Shown here in pieces: positions 56,489-64,000 of a DNA stretch of 64,000 bases (the first letter of the stretch is position 1; the number at the start of each line of letters is the position of its first letter). The position numbers and the translations under genes were made by a program. The DNA comes from an uncultured Bacteroidia bacterium. GTDB lineage: Bacteria; Bacteroidota; Bacteroidia; Bacteroidales; F082. The stretch is taken from positions 1 through 64,000 of the forward strand of contig CACXQV010000012.1 of assembly GCA_902769875.1 (NCBI GenBank), given 5' to 3'. The notes beneath the pieces are model-generated. The model saw only the letters and a list, made by a program, of their open reading frames with translations, was not told where the DNA came from and made no database searches.

Positions 56489-56521
56489 AAGCCGATTGTG
56501 GCGAAAGAAGAATTCTATTGG
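56489..56521 (+). repeat. 33-bp direct repeat, copy 2 (ghost end of ABC ATPase gene)
   Basis: Reads KPIVAKEEFYW then L-K-stop in the old frame, so it is a displaced 3' end of the ABC ATPase gene, 884 bp from the first copy. Confidence 0.85.
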
Positions 56522-56526
56522 TTGAA

Positions 56527-57024
56527 ATGAAAGACAACACAACAAAAATCACCTCAGCATTCCCGATGAGCCCGCTGATTGTCATCATCACAACGCTCTA
56601 CAACTTGCTGATTTTGTCGATGGTTTATAATGCATTTCGGAGCTCTGTTATTGTTTTGGAAATCATATCATTAGTCTTTCTGACAAGCCCTTCATTCTTC
56701 ATCCCATTACGTCTGGTCGTCACCGAAAAAAGCCTAAGAATCTGGCGGCCCATCGGCAAAGTGGACATACCACTTGAGGACATCAAATCGTGCACCATCA
56801 TTGAAGACAGCCGCAGCATCTTCGACAAAACCATCCGCACTTGCGGCAGCGGCGGATTGTATGGCTTCATCGGCCATTTCAAGCACGACAACTACGGGAA
56901 AATGAGGATGTTCGTCACGCATACCCAACAATGCTTCCTCATCCGAATGAAAGACGGGCGGAGTTTTGTCGTCAGTTCGCCGAAGCGGGAGGAGATTGTG
57001 GAGTTTATTAACGGCAGACTATAA
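56527..57024 (+). CDS. Membrane protein with a bacterial PH-like domain
   Basis: 165 aa from the ATG at 56527 (MKDNTTKITSAFPMSPLIVI), directly after the displaced ABC tail. Two membrane segments (about 16-37 and 42-60), then a PH-like beta domain: LRLVVTEKSLRIWRPIGKVDIPLEDIKSCTI ... CFLIRMKDGRSFVVSSPKREEIVEFI. Bacterial PH proteins of this type often anchor at the membrane; partner unknown. Before the insertion of the SGNH gene it would have followed the ABC ATPase gene closely. Confidence 0.6.
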   Translation: MKDNTTKITSAFPMSPLIVIITTLYNLLILSMVYNAFRSSVIVLEIISLVFLTSPSFFIPLRLVVTEKSLRIWRPIGKVDIPLEDIKSCTIIEDSRSIFDKTIRTCGSGGLYGFIGHFKHDNYGKMRMFVTHTQQCFLIRMKDGRSFVVSSPKREEIVEFINGRL

Positions 57025-57103
57025 ACAAATGGTATCGAGGAGCCAAAAGTATCGCTTGATGATTCCGGAACTCACAAACCAAACCGCTTTCAGAATAAAA
57101 CAC

Positions 57104-57445
57104 TCAGTCCAATCCATTCTTCCTCATCAAACGACGAAGTTCTTTATCACTGACATTGTCTTTTTCCGATTTGTCGTAGATGGTCAGAAGGGTGATGTTT
57201 GCGTCATTGATTTCAATTAATACCGTATGAGTTATCACTCTTGCCCCTCCACTTTTTCCCTTGCCCTTTGAGGCAATGGAAAAACGAACTTTACGGAGAT
57301 GTTTACCCAGTTCCTTTCCTATCAAAGGATTGGTTCTCAAATCGTCAAGAAAAGAAGCGTAGTCTTCCTTGATTGAAGCGTATTTCTTTGCAAGATGCTT
57401 CAATTCAATCCTAAAATCGGGAGTAACGGTAATCCTACAATTCAT
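57104..57445 (-). CDS. RelE/ParE-type toxin candidate
   Basis: 113 aa. Pattern VTPDFRIELKHLAKKYASIKEDYASFLDDL...GKHLRKVRFSIASKGKGKSGGARVI...LLTIYDKSEKDNVSDKELRRLM fits RelE/HigB/ParE-fold toxins (basic helix, then beta strands with a GARVI strand and a YDKSE segment). RelE-like toxins cut mRNA on the ribosome; ParE-like ones hit gyrase. It overlaps the antitoxin gene by 11 bases. Confidence 0.8.
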   Translation of the reverse strand: MNCRITVTPDFRIELKHLAKKYASIKEDYASFLDDLRTNPLIGKELGKHLRKVRFSIASKGKGKSGGARVITHTVLIEINDANITLLTIYDKSEKDNVSDKELRRLMRKNGLD

Positions 57446-57659
57446 TGAGCAACTCTTCCGCGTCTATGCCTTTGAGTTTCCCTTCCTGCATTTGACGGAA
57501 CTGCTTGAAGGCATGATCAATTTTTTCAAGTGTCTTTTCTTTCCCATAGGCAGGCGCAGTAACGATAGTCGCTTCCTCCATCGACCAGCCCATCCTTGCC
57601 ATCACTTTCTTGAAAAATCCCAAATCAGAATTTGGAATGTTGATTGTTACCGCAATCAT
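57435..57659 (-). CDS. Antitoxin of the RelE/ParE-type pair
   Basis: 74 aa. N-terminal beta-type MIAVTINIPNSDLGFFKKVMARMGW, then an acidic C-terminal tail (FRQMQEGKLKGIDAEELLNEL) that would wrap the toxin. Located upstream of the toxin with an overlap, the usual order. Good AGGAGA site before the ATG and a -7 box at 57689-57697, back-to-back with the typA promoter. Confidence 0.75.
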   Translation of the reverse strand: MIAVTINIPNSDLGFFKKVMARMGWSMEEATIVTAPAYGKEKTLEKIDHAFKQFRQMQEGKLKGIDAEELLNEL

Positions 57660-57688
57660 TTCAATGTCTCCTTATTATTATTTCGAGC

Positions 57689-57697
57689 GCAAAGTTA
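57689..57697 (-). promoter_or_regulatory. -7 promoter of the toxin-antitoxin operon
   Basis: Minus-strand TAACTTTGC, 30 bases before the antitoxin ATG; 32 bp from the divergent typA box. Confidence 0.75.
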
Positions 57698-57728
57698 CAA
57701 CAAATATCCAAACAAAGCGATTTTTTTG

Positions 57729-57737
57729 TAATTTTGC
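57729..57737 (+). promoter_or_regulatory. -7 promoter of typA
   Basis: TAATTTTGC, 31 bases before the ATG at 57769; this supports that start over the longer frame from 57610. Confidence 0.75.
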
Positions 57738-57768
57738 ACCTTCAAATATCAAAGCAATTTTTACTAAA

Positions 57769-59583
57769 ATGCAGAATATCAGAAATATAGCTATCATCGC
57801 CCACGTTGACCACGGCAAGACCACCCTCGTGGACCGTATCCTTTACCAATCACAACTGTTCAAGGAGTCGGACGAGGCTCCGGGGCAACTCATCCTCGAC
57901 AACAACGACCTTGAGCGCGAGCGCGGCATCACCATCCTTTCGAAGAATGTGTCGGTGCGCTACAAGGACGTGAAAATCAACATCATCGACACTCCAGGCC
58001 ACGCCGACTTCGGTGGCGAGGTGGAGCGCGTCCTGAACATGGCCGACGGCGTTCTGCTGTTGGTCGATGCCTTCGAAGGCCCCATGCCGCAGACCCGTTT
58101 CGTGCTGCAAAAGGCCATCGAATTAGGTTTGAAGCCCATCGTCGTCATCAACAAGGTGGACAAGCCCAACTGCCGTCCCGATGAGGTGCAAGAGGCCGTC
58201 TTCGACCTGATGTTCAACCTCGGCGCGACCGAAGACCAATTGGACTTCCCCACCGTTTATGGCTCGTCGAAGCAAGGCTGGATGTCGGACGACTGGAATC
58301 ACGTCACCGACAACGTTTCCTACCTTTTGGATGTCATCATCGACACCATTCCGCCCGCGAAGTTCGAGGAAGGCACGCCGCAAATGCTGATCACTTCGTT
58401 GGATTACAGCTCGTATGTGGGCCGTATCGCCGTGGGCCGACTGAAACGCGGCACCTTGCAGGCCGGACAAAACGTCTCGTTGGTGAAGCGCGACGGCTCC
58501 GTCACCCGGTCCACCATCAAGGAGCTTTACACCTTTGAAGGATTGGGCAAGGAACGCACCAAGAAACCCGTCGAGGCGGGCGACATCATCGCACTGATGG
58601 GCATCGACGACTTCGAGATTGGCGACACCGTGGCCGATTACGAGAACCCTGAAGCCCTGCCGCCCATCCATGTCGATGAGCCTACGATGAGCATGCTGTT
58701 CACCATCAACAACTCGCCGTTCTTCGGCAAGGAAGGCAAATATGTGACCTCACGCCACCTTCGCGAGCGTTTATATAAGGAGACCGAAAAGAACCTCGCC
58801 CTGAAAGTGGAAGACACCGATTCGCCTGATTCATTGATGGTTTACGGTCGCGGCATTTTGCACCTCAGCATCCTTGTTGAGACGATGCGCCGCGAAGGCT
58901 ATGAGCTTCAACTCGGACAGCCCAAAGTCATCATCAAAGACATCGACGACGTGAAGTGCGAGCCTTTCGAAGTGCTCACCGTTTTGGTGCCGGAGGACTT
59001 CGCTGGTCGCGTCATCGAGCAGGTCAGCGCCCGCAAGGGCGAAATGACCCAAATGGAGCCCAAGGGCGACCGCATGTGCCTCGATTTCGACATCCCTTCG
59101 CGCGGACTTATCGGCTTGAGAAACACGCTATTGACCGTCACCGAGGGCGAAGCCATTGTGTCGCACCGCTTCAAGGACTACGAGCCTTGGAAGGGCGAAA
59201 TGCCAACGCGCAACGTAGGTGCCCTGATTTCGATGGAAACCGGCCAGGCCATCCCCTACGCCATCTGGAAACTGCAAGACCGTGGCACCTTCTTCGTCAA
59301 CCCGAATGAGGACGTCTATGCCGGAGAGGTCATCGGCGAGAACACGCGCAGCAACGACATCGTCATCAACGTGTGCAAGACCAAGCACTTGACCAACGTG
59401 CGCGCCTCCGGCAGCGACGAGGCCATCCGCCTCATCCCGCCAGTGCGTTTCTCGTTGGAGGAATACATGGAATACATCCGCGACGACGAGTATCTTGAGG
59501 TCACGCCCAAGAGCCTGCGCCTGCGCAAAATCATCCTCGACGAGTTGGAGCGCAAACGCGCTTCGCGCCGTGGCGAGGAATAA
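57769..59583 (+). CDS. typA: Ribosome-binding GTPase TypA/BipA
   Basis: 604 aa, normal length. Translational GTPase: G1 AHVDHGKTT, switch [10 protein letters not shown]3 [16 protein letters not shown]4 [12 protein letters not shown]-like domains follow, with [22 protein letters not shown] and [10 protein letters not shown]...RRGEE at the end. It binds the ribosome and aids subunit assembly and stress growth. Start fixed by the -7 box and the [19 protein letters not shown] beginning. Confidence 0.96.
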   Translation: MQNIRNIAIIAHVDHGKTTLVDRILYQSQLFKESDEAPGQLILDNNDLERERGITILSKNVSVRYKDVKINIIDTPGHADFGGEVERVLNMADGVLLLVDAFEGPMPQTRFVLQKAIELGLKPIVVINKVDKPNCRPDEVQEAVFDLMFNLGATEDQLDFPTVYGSSKQGWMSDDWNHVTDNVSYLLDVIIDTIPPAKFEEGTPQMLITSLDYSSYVGRIAVGRLKRGTLQAGQNVSLVKRDGSVTRSTIKELYTFEGLGKERTKKPVEAGDIIALMGIDDFEIGDTVADYENPEALPPIHVDEPTMSMLFTINNSPFFGKEGKYVTSRHLRERLYKETEKNLALKVEDTDSPDSLMVYGRGILHLSILVETMRREGYELQLGQPKVIIKDIDDVKCEPFEVLTVLVPEDFAGRVIEQVSARKGEMTQMEPKGDRMCLDFDIPSRGLIGLRNTLLTVTEGEAIVSHRFKDYEPWKGEMPTRNVGALISMETGQAIPYAIWKLQDRGTFFVNPNEDVYAGEVIGENTRSNDIVINVCKTKHLTNVRASGSDEAIRLIPPVRFSLEEYMEYIRDDEYLEVTPKSLRLRKIILDELERKRASRRGEE

Positions 59584-59647
59584 AAGAATTGTTTTTTACA
59601 CGAATTAAGTAACTGTTCAAAATTAAACTGCAATATCTTTTGACTTC

Positions 59648-59718
59648 GGGACACGGGACTTCGAGACCTCGGGACAAGCAAATTCCTCGTAGTCTCGCAG
59701 TCCCGTAGTCTCGTGTCC
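59648..59718. repeat. Inverted repeat of GGACACG/CGTGTCC words
   Basis: GGACACG (59649-59655) pairs with CGTGTCC (59712-59718); GGGACT, TCGAGACCTCGGGAC and AGTCTCG/AGTCCC words in between give further partial pairings. Confidence 0.65.
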
Positions 59719-59823
59719 AATATGTAAACTAAATTTGCTCATCTACTGACCATAAATTTTACACGAATTATCAGAAATGATTTTTGAAAATTCATGTTTA
59801 ATACCAATGAAGATTTTTTTCCT

Positions 59824-59850
59824 AAAGTCGGGCTGCATGTCCGACTTTTT
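59824..59850 (+). terminator. Intrinsic terminator
   Basis: AAAGTCGG (59824-59831) pairs with CCGACTTT (59841-59848), then TTTTTC. It lies 240 bases past typA and may end its transcript; the next gene starts about 100 bases later. Confidence 0.8.
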
Positions 59851-59946
59851 TCGTATTATTGCAAATTTGAAACCCAATAGGATTCCTACCTTTCACGGAT
59901 TCCTAAATTGTTATTTAAATATTTGGAAATTAAAAAGTTACATACA

Positions 59947-60537
59947 ATGTCAAAAATCAAGAGAACCCTTATCGTCCTGTTTGTGGCCTTGGGACTTTCG
60001 TCCTGCGAAGTGCTGACCCAAGTGGCGCAGATGGCCAATTTCGCCAACTGCACCTTCAATTTCGATAGCGTCAACCAAATCCAGATGCTCGGCGTCAACT
60101 TGAGTAAGGGTATGTCGAGAAGCGACCTCAACGCCGCCCAACTGCTTTCGTTGGCCAACGCCATCATGAACAAGCAGCTGCCCGTGACCTTCAACGTGAA
60201 CGTGAAAGTCGACAATCCCAACTCCATCGCCGCCTCGATGGCCAAGATGGATTACATATTGAGCCTCAACGGAAAACAAGTGGTCAGCACCACAATGAAC
60301 CAAAGCGTCAACGTTCCTGCCAAGTCGAGCAACGTCGTCAGCATCCCCATCACAACCGACTTGTTCCAGCTCTTCAGTGGCGAGTCGACAGATGCCATCG
60401 TCAACCTCGCATTCAAGTTGGCTGGCGCAAGCAGCAATCCCGTCGACGTGGGCCTGAAGATGAAGCCTTACATCAGCATCAACAACCATCAACTTGCCTA
60501 CCCCGACTACATTACGATGAACAAAGTGTTGAACTGA
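59947..60537 (+). CDS. LEA14-like lipoprotein
   Basis: 196 aa. Lipobox GLSSC (MSKIKRTLIVLFVALGLSSC). The body (ANCTFNFDSVNQIQMLGVNL, PVTFNVNVKVDNPNSIAASM, DYILSLNGKQVVSTTMNQSVNVP) resembles the LEA14/water-stress-hypersensitive-response beta-sandwich, where a WHy-type protein binds at the membrane surface. Anchored in an envelope membrane. Function unknown. First of three consecutive genes whose order may be meaningful (lipoprotein, then two paralogous single-pass proteins). Confidence 0.65.
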   Translation: MSKIKRTLIVLFVALGLSSCEVLTQVAQMANFANCTFNFDSVNQIQMLGVNLSKGMSRSDLNAAQLLSLANAIMNKQLPVTFNVNVKVDNPNSIAASMAKMDYILSLNGKQVVSTTMNQSVNVPAKSSNVVSIPITTDLFQLFSGESTDAIVNLAFKLAGASSNPVDVGLKMKPYISINNHQLAYPDYITMNKVLN

Positions 60538-60557
60538 CCTCCCGAAAGCAAAAAGAA

Positions 60558-61361
60558 ATGGATTTAAAGGAAAAACGTTATAGCATTGACCCCGGAAAGG
60601 GGAAAAAGATGGACGGCTGCCCCTACTCCAACTTCGAGGACGGGCACGATGTTGAAGAGTTCATCATTCCGCCGAAAGGCTATGTATTCAGTGGTTTCAG
60701 GTTCGACCCCGACGCGAGCAACCAAATCTACGACGGCAAACTTTACGCAATCTACACGAAGGAACCTCTCAAAATCAGGCTGAAATCGAACCTTTGGAAA
60801 CTGATTTTGGCCCTGATCATCATCCTCGTGATAGGCTTGGTCATTTTGTTGGCCACCAGCATTTTCAAGAAGCCCGTAACCGACAGGCCCGTTGAAAAGG
60901 AAGCCAAGCCAAAGACCGAAATCAGGAAAAAAGAGAAGAAAAAGAAAGACAAGGCCGCCAAGCAAACCACTTTGGCTGAAGCCGCCAAGCCTGCCGAAGA
61001 AGCCCCCGCCCAACCCGAAGCGACCGAAAAAGCGGTGGAGCAGCCCAAAAACACAGAGGCCAATATCAGCCAAAACACTGAAACACAGCCTCAAAAACCC
61101 GCCGCTAACGACCCCGATGCAATGTTCAAGCAAAAGTTTTGGGAGTTTGTACACCAAAAGACGCCCTCAATGGATACCTACACCGAACTTTACAACGAAT
61201 ACAGGTCAAAAGTGAGCGGCGAAGAGTTTGATTATTTGAGATTTACGATATTGAAGGATTACGCCTCGTTCAAGGTTTGGCTCGAAAAGCTAAGGGCAAT
61301 CCCTGACAAACAATTGCAATCCATCAACACCATCGATGCATTGAAAAACAAAGTCGGCTAA
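60558..61361 (+). CDS. Unrecognised single-pass membrane protein, paralog A
   Basis: 267 aa. Three parts: an N-terminal domain (residues 1-72) with YSIDPGKGKK, CPYSNFEDGHD, FIIPPKGYVFSGFRFDP; one membrane helix (about 78-100, LILALIIILVIGLVILLATS); a charged, low-complexity Lys/Pro/Glu/Ala linker (about 105-185); and a C-terminal domain FKQKFWEFVHQK...MDTYTELYNEYRSKVSGEEFDYLRFTI ... FKVWLEKLRAIPD, INTIDALKNKVG. The neighbour at 61368 has the same layout. I do not recognise the family. No signal peptide, so the N-terminal domain is predicted cytosolic. Confidence 0.7.
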   Translation: MDLKEKRYSIDPGKGKKMDGCPYSNFEDGHDVEEFIIPPKGYVFSGFRFDPDASNQIYDGKLYAIYTKEPLKIRLKSNLWKLILALIIILVIGLVILLATSIFKKPVTDRPVEKEAKPKTEIRKKEKKKKDKAAKQTTLAEAAKPAEEAPAQPEATEKAVEQPKNTEANISQNTETQPQKPAANDPDAMFKQKFWEFVHQKTPSMDTYTELYNEYRSKVSGEEFDYLRFTILKDYASFKVWLEKLRAIPDKQLQSINTIDALKNKVG

Positions 61362-61367
61362 AGAATC

Positions 61368-62270
61368 ATGGACGAGCAAAACACACCCAAAACCTATTAT
61401 CTCGATCCTGGAAAAGGCACAAAAACAGCCGAATGCCCTCACTATTCCAATTTTCTGGATGGCCGCGACATTCCCAGTTCTTTCATCATACCGCCAAAAG
61501 GCCATGTTTTGGTTGGGTTCGATTTCGAGCCGTTTGGGACTGGCAAATATGACGGAAAAATCGTTGCCCGATTCGAGAAAATCGGGTTTGGCGAAAGATT
61601 GAGGCAGAACATTTGGCGTTATTTGGCCAGTGTTGCCATCATCGTCCTCATCGGGATGATTCTATACACCGTTTTCAATCGTCCCGACCAAGAATCGGTA
61701 TTGGCTGAAAACGAAAACATTACGATTGAAAACAATGATTTCGAGGAGGAAGTATCCGTTACTTCCTATCCCGAAGTGGTCGTCATTCCCGAAGATGCTT
61801 TGGAAACCTCTGCTGACACCATAGACGCACTTGATGCAGTTGCCGAAGAAAGCGTCATCGAAAAAGGCATTGGAGAGAAAGCCGCAGAAGAAATCGTCCA
61901 AGAAGGACCTTCGAGCCAAACGTCTCCTAAGGAAAGCGTCGTTGAGGAAAAACCCGCCGAGAAATCCATCACCGACACCGTTCCGCAACTTTCCGACAAG
62001 GAACTCAAGGCATTAAAAGCCCAATTCGACAAAGAATTCTGGGACTTGATCCACCAAAAGGACAAACGAATGACCTCTTACGGCAAATTGTTCAGGAAAT
62101 ACAATGGGCAATTCAAGTCAAAGGAATTCAGATACCTCACAATGACCATTTTGAGAAGCGCATCCAACTTTAACACTTGGAGTGCCAACCTCAACCGAAT
62201 CCCCACCGACGAAATCAGAAACATAAGAACCATCGACGACTTGAAGAACAAACTTGAAGAATACAAATAA
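61368..62270 (+). CDS. Unrecognised single-pass membrane protein, paralog B
   Basis: 300 aa, 6 bases after paralog A. Same order of parts: N-terminal YYLDPGKGTK, CPHYSNFLDGRD, FIIPPKGHVLVGFDFEP; membrane helix (about 85-105, YLASVAIIVLIGMILYTVF); an acidic low-complexity linker rich in Glu, Val and Ala (the opposite charge to the linker of A); and a C-terminal domain FDKEFWDLIHQKDKRMTSYGKLFRKYNGQFKSKEFRYLTMTI ... INTWSANLNRIPTDEI, IRTIDDLKNKLEEY. Because the linkers have opposite charge, A and B may interact with each other. Family unknown. Confidence 0.7.
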   Translation: MDEQNTPKTYYLDPGKGTKTAECPHYSNFLDGRDIPSSFIIPPKGHVLVGFDFEPFGTGKYDGKIVARFEKIGFGERLRQNIWRYLASVAIIVLIGMILYTVFNRPDQESVLAENENITIENNDFEEEVSVTSYPEVVVIPEDALETSADTIDALDAVAEESVIEKGIGEKAAEEIVQEGPSSQTSPKESVVEEKPAEKSITDTVPQLSDKELKALKAQFDKEFWDLIHQKDKRMTSYGKLFRKYNGQFKSKEFRYLTMTILRSASNFNTWSANLNRIPTDEIRNIRTIDDLKNKLEEYK

Positions 62271-62304
62271 ACGAAGCAATCATAATCTTAATTAAATCAA
62301 CAAC

Positions 62305-64000
62305 ATGATTAGAAACAATTTCATCAAACGCCACAACGGCCCCACCGCATCCGACGCTGAAAAGATGCTCAAGGTCATCGGCGTTGCATCGCAAGAACAA
62401 CTTGTCGACGAAATCATCGCTCCCGAAATCCGTCTGCCGAAAGACCTCAACATCGGCGATGGCATGAACGAGTACGAAGTCATCAGCCACCTCAAGGCCT
62501 TGGGTGCCAAGAACAAGCAGTTCCGCACCTACATCGGCTTGGGCTACTACAACACCATCACCCCGGGCGTCATCATGCGCAACATCCTTGAAAATCCGGG
62601 CTGGTACACCTCTTATACTCCCTATCAGGCCGAGATTTCGCAAGGCCGTTTGGAAGCCCTCGTGAACTTCCAAACCGTCATCAGTGACCTCACTGCCATG
62701 CCTTTGGCCAACGCCAGCCTGCTTGACGAAGGCACCGCCGCCGCCGAAGCCATGCTGATGTTCTGGCACTCGCGCAGCCGCGCCCAAGTGAAGGCCGGCG
62801 TGAAGAAGTTCTTCGTGGCTTGCGACCTGTTCCCACAGAGCATCGAAGTCATCAAGACCCGCGCCCACTTCATTGGCATCGAAGTCGTGATTGACGACAT
62901 CAACAAGTTTGAAGCAAACGAAGAATATTTCGGCGTTATCATCCAATGCCCCAACCAGTTCGGTGAAATCGTCGACAACCGCGCCAAGGTTGCCGAATGG
63001 AAAGCCAAAGGCATGCAAGTGGCCGTGGCCGCCGACCTGCTCAGCCTCACCCTCATCACGCCTCCCGGCGAATGGGGCGCCGACGTGGTTCTCGGTTCCA
63101 ACCAGCGTTTTGGCCTGCCGATGGGATTCGGCGGTCCTCACGCCGGTTACTTCGCCACCACCGAAGCCTACAAGCGCGAAATGCCTGGACGTATCATCGG
63201 CATCAGCGTGGATGCCCTCGGCAATCCCGCTTTCCGCTTGGCCCTGCAAACCCGCGAGCAGCACATCAAGCGCGAAAAAGCCACGTCAAACATCTGCACG
63301 GCGCAGGCTTTGTTGGCCATCATGTCAGGCTTCTATGCCCTTTATCATGGTCCCGAGGGCTTGATTGAAATCGCACACCATATTAATTGCCTCGCCGGAA
63401 AACTCACTTCAGAGTTGGCCAAACTCGGCGTGAAGCAACTCAACAAGCACTTCTTCGACACGCTGTTGTTCGAAATGCCTGAAGGCGTTTGCACCTGCAA
63501 GGTGAAGGAAGCCGCCGAGAAACACGGCATGAACTTCCGCATCATCGACAAGCAGCACTTTGGCATCAGCCTCGACGAAACCACTGCCCGCGAAGACATC
63601 AACGAGATTGGCCAAGTCGTCGCCGAAGCCCTTGGCAAGGAACATGAGGAACTCGTTTGCGACCCGAACTGTCAGAAGTTCAGCGGCATCCAGCCCGAAA
63701 TGCAACGTACCTCCAAGTTCATGCAAGCTCCGATGTTCTTCAAGTATCGCAGCGAGACCGACATGATGCGTTACATGAAGAAACTCGAAAACCGCGACCT
63801 CAGCCTCAACCGCTGCATGATCCCGCTCGGAAGTTGCACGATGAAACTGAACCCCGCCACCTCAATGTATGCCCTCAGCTGGCCTGAGTTCGGCAACATC
63901 CACCCCTTCGTCCCCGCCGACCAAGTGGAAGGCTACCTCGAACTCATCAACGAGATGGAGAAAGACCTCTGCGAAATCACGGGCTTCAAGGGTATGAGCT
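62305..64000 (+). CDS. gcvP: Glycine dehydrogenase (decarboxylating), P protein, N-terminal part
   Basis: The first 565 codons of a protein normally about 950 long; the window ends before the PLP-binding lysine. Starts MIRNNFIKRHNGPTASDAEK, continues with NEYEVISHLKALGAKNKQF, YIGLGYYNTITPGVIMRNIL, PYQAEISQGRLEAL, GFGGPHAGYFA, NICTAQALLAIMSGFY, RCMIPLGSCTMKLNPATSM and YALSWPEFGNIHPF. P protein decarboxylates glycine in the glycine cleavage system and passes the aminomethyl group to the H protein. Cytoplasmic. Not an obvious part of the paralog operon; start by family alignment. Confidence 0.95.
   Translation, partial: MIRNNFIKRHNGPTASDAEKMLKVIGVASQEQLVDEIIAPEIRLPKDLNIGDGMNEYEVISHLKALGAKNKQFRTYIGLGYYNTITPGVIMRNILENPGWYTSYTPYQAEISQGRLEALVNFQTVISDLTAMPLANASLLDEGTAAAEAMLMFWHSRSRAQVKAGVKKFFVACDLFPQSIEVIKTRAHFIGIEVVIDDINKFEANEEYFGVIIQCPNQFGEIVDNRAKVAEWKAKGMQVAVAADLLSLTLITPPGEWGADVVLGSNQRFGLPMGFGGPHAGYFATTEAYKREMPGRIIGISVDALGNPAFRLALQTREQHIKREKATSNICTAQALLAIMSGFYALYHGPEGLIEIAHHINCLAGKLTSELAKLGVKQLNKHFFDTLLFEMPEGVCTCKVKEAAEKHGMNFRIIDKQHFGISLDETTAREDINEIGQVVAEALGKEHEELVCDPNCQKFSGIQPEMQRTSKFMQAPMFFKYRSETDMMRYMKKLENRDLSLNRCMIPLGSCTMKLNPATSMYALSWPEFGNIHPFVPADQVEGYLELINEMEKDLCEITGFKGMS

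Larger units (their letters stand above)
59584..59946. other. Intergenic region after typA
   Basis: No gene. It holds an inverted repeat (59648-59718), a copy of the dispersed repeat (59747-59795, related to 44840-44889) and a strong terminator (59824-59850). Confidence 0.6.

Overview
The window looks like chromosome from an uncultured Bacteroidales bacterium (Bacteroidota), probably gut- or rumen-associated. The reasons are direct: most genes are preceded by the Bacteroidota -7 promoter (TAnnTTTG, usually TAnnTTTGC); several secreted proteins are large and end in type IX secretion (T9SS) sorting domains; and there are FISUMP, cleaved-adhesin and BspA-like LRR proteins typical of the phylum. 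Base composition is near half GC overall, with AT-rich intergenic DNA and a few clear internal shifts.

Layout. 1-3.0 kb: thrS-infC-rpmI-rplT translation operon (minus strand); infC has no ATG and seems to start at AUA, and thrS carries a deletion/frameshift. 3.0-9.3 kb: SGNH esterase, two accessory AAA ATPases with nuclease-like tails, and a FISUMP/fimbrillin-like exported protein. 9.4-13.4 kb: an array of 23-bp repeats, then a C10-protease/beta-helix/T9SS protein, a thioredoxin-like lipoprotein and a broken msrA in one operon. 13.5-16.2 kb: triple cleaved-adhesin T9SS protein. 16.3-18.5 kb: DUF4160/DUF2442 pair and pckA. 18.6-20.1 kb: another ATPase gene lying inside two nested pairs of direct repeats. 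20.1-26.8 kb: topB and two tandem KefB-like antiporters separated by heptamer repeats. 26.8-34.7 kb: a fused remnant of a type III restriction locus, an AlbA/Schlafen-type ATP-binding protein, a 1347-aa SNF2 helicase and a fourth accessory ATPase. 34.8-38.7 kb: acyl-CoA synthetase, Sfp-type transferase, carbamate kinase and a lipoprotein. 38.8-44.9 kb: a 1569-aa BspA-like surface protein, then two related structured intergenic elements flanking a small nuclease-like gene and a small-RNA candidate. 44.9-49.2 kb: calcium P-type ATPase and a TerB-like protein. 49.2-52.4 kb: a BcgI-like restriction-modification system with a frameshifted specificity subunit. 52.5-57.7 kb: peptidase E, a degenerate tRNA-Arg locus, an iron/cobalamin-type ABC permease and ATPase, a second SGNH esterase, a membrane PH-like protein and a toxin-antitoxin pair. 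57.8-64 kb: typA, a LEA14-like lipoprotein, two tandem paralogs of an unrecognised membrane-protein family, and the 5' half of gcvP.

How it fits together: housekeeping genes (translation, PEP carboxykinase, topoisomerase III, TypA, glycine cleavage) alternate with accessory islands carrying secreted adhesins/proteases, DNA-restriction modules and ATPase-nuclease genes. Repeats of several kinds mark many of the boundaries. Three genes (thrS, msrA, the S subunit) are broken in ways that could be real decay, phase variation or assembly error. All names below come from reading motifs; no database search was made.
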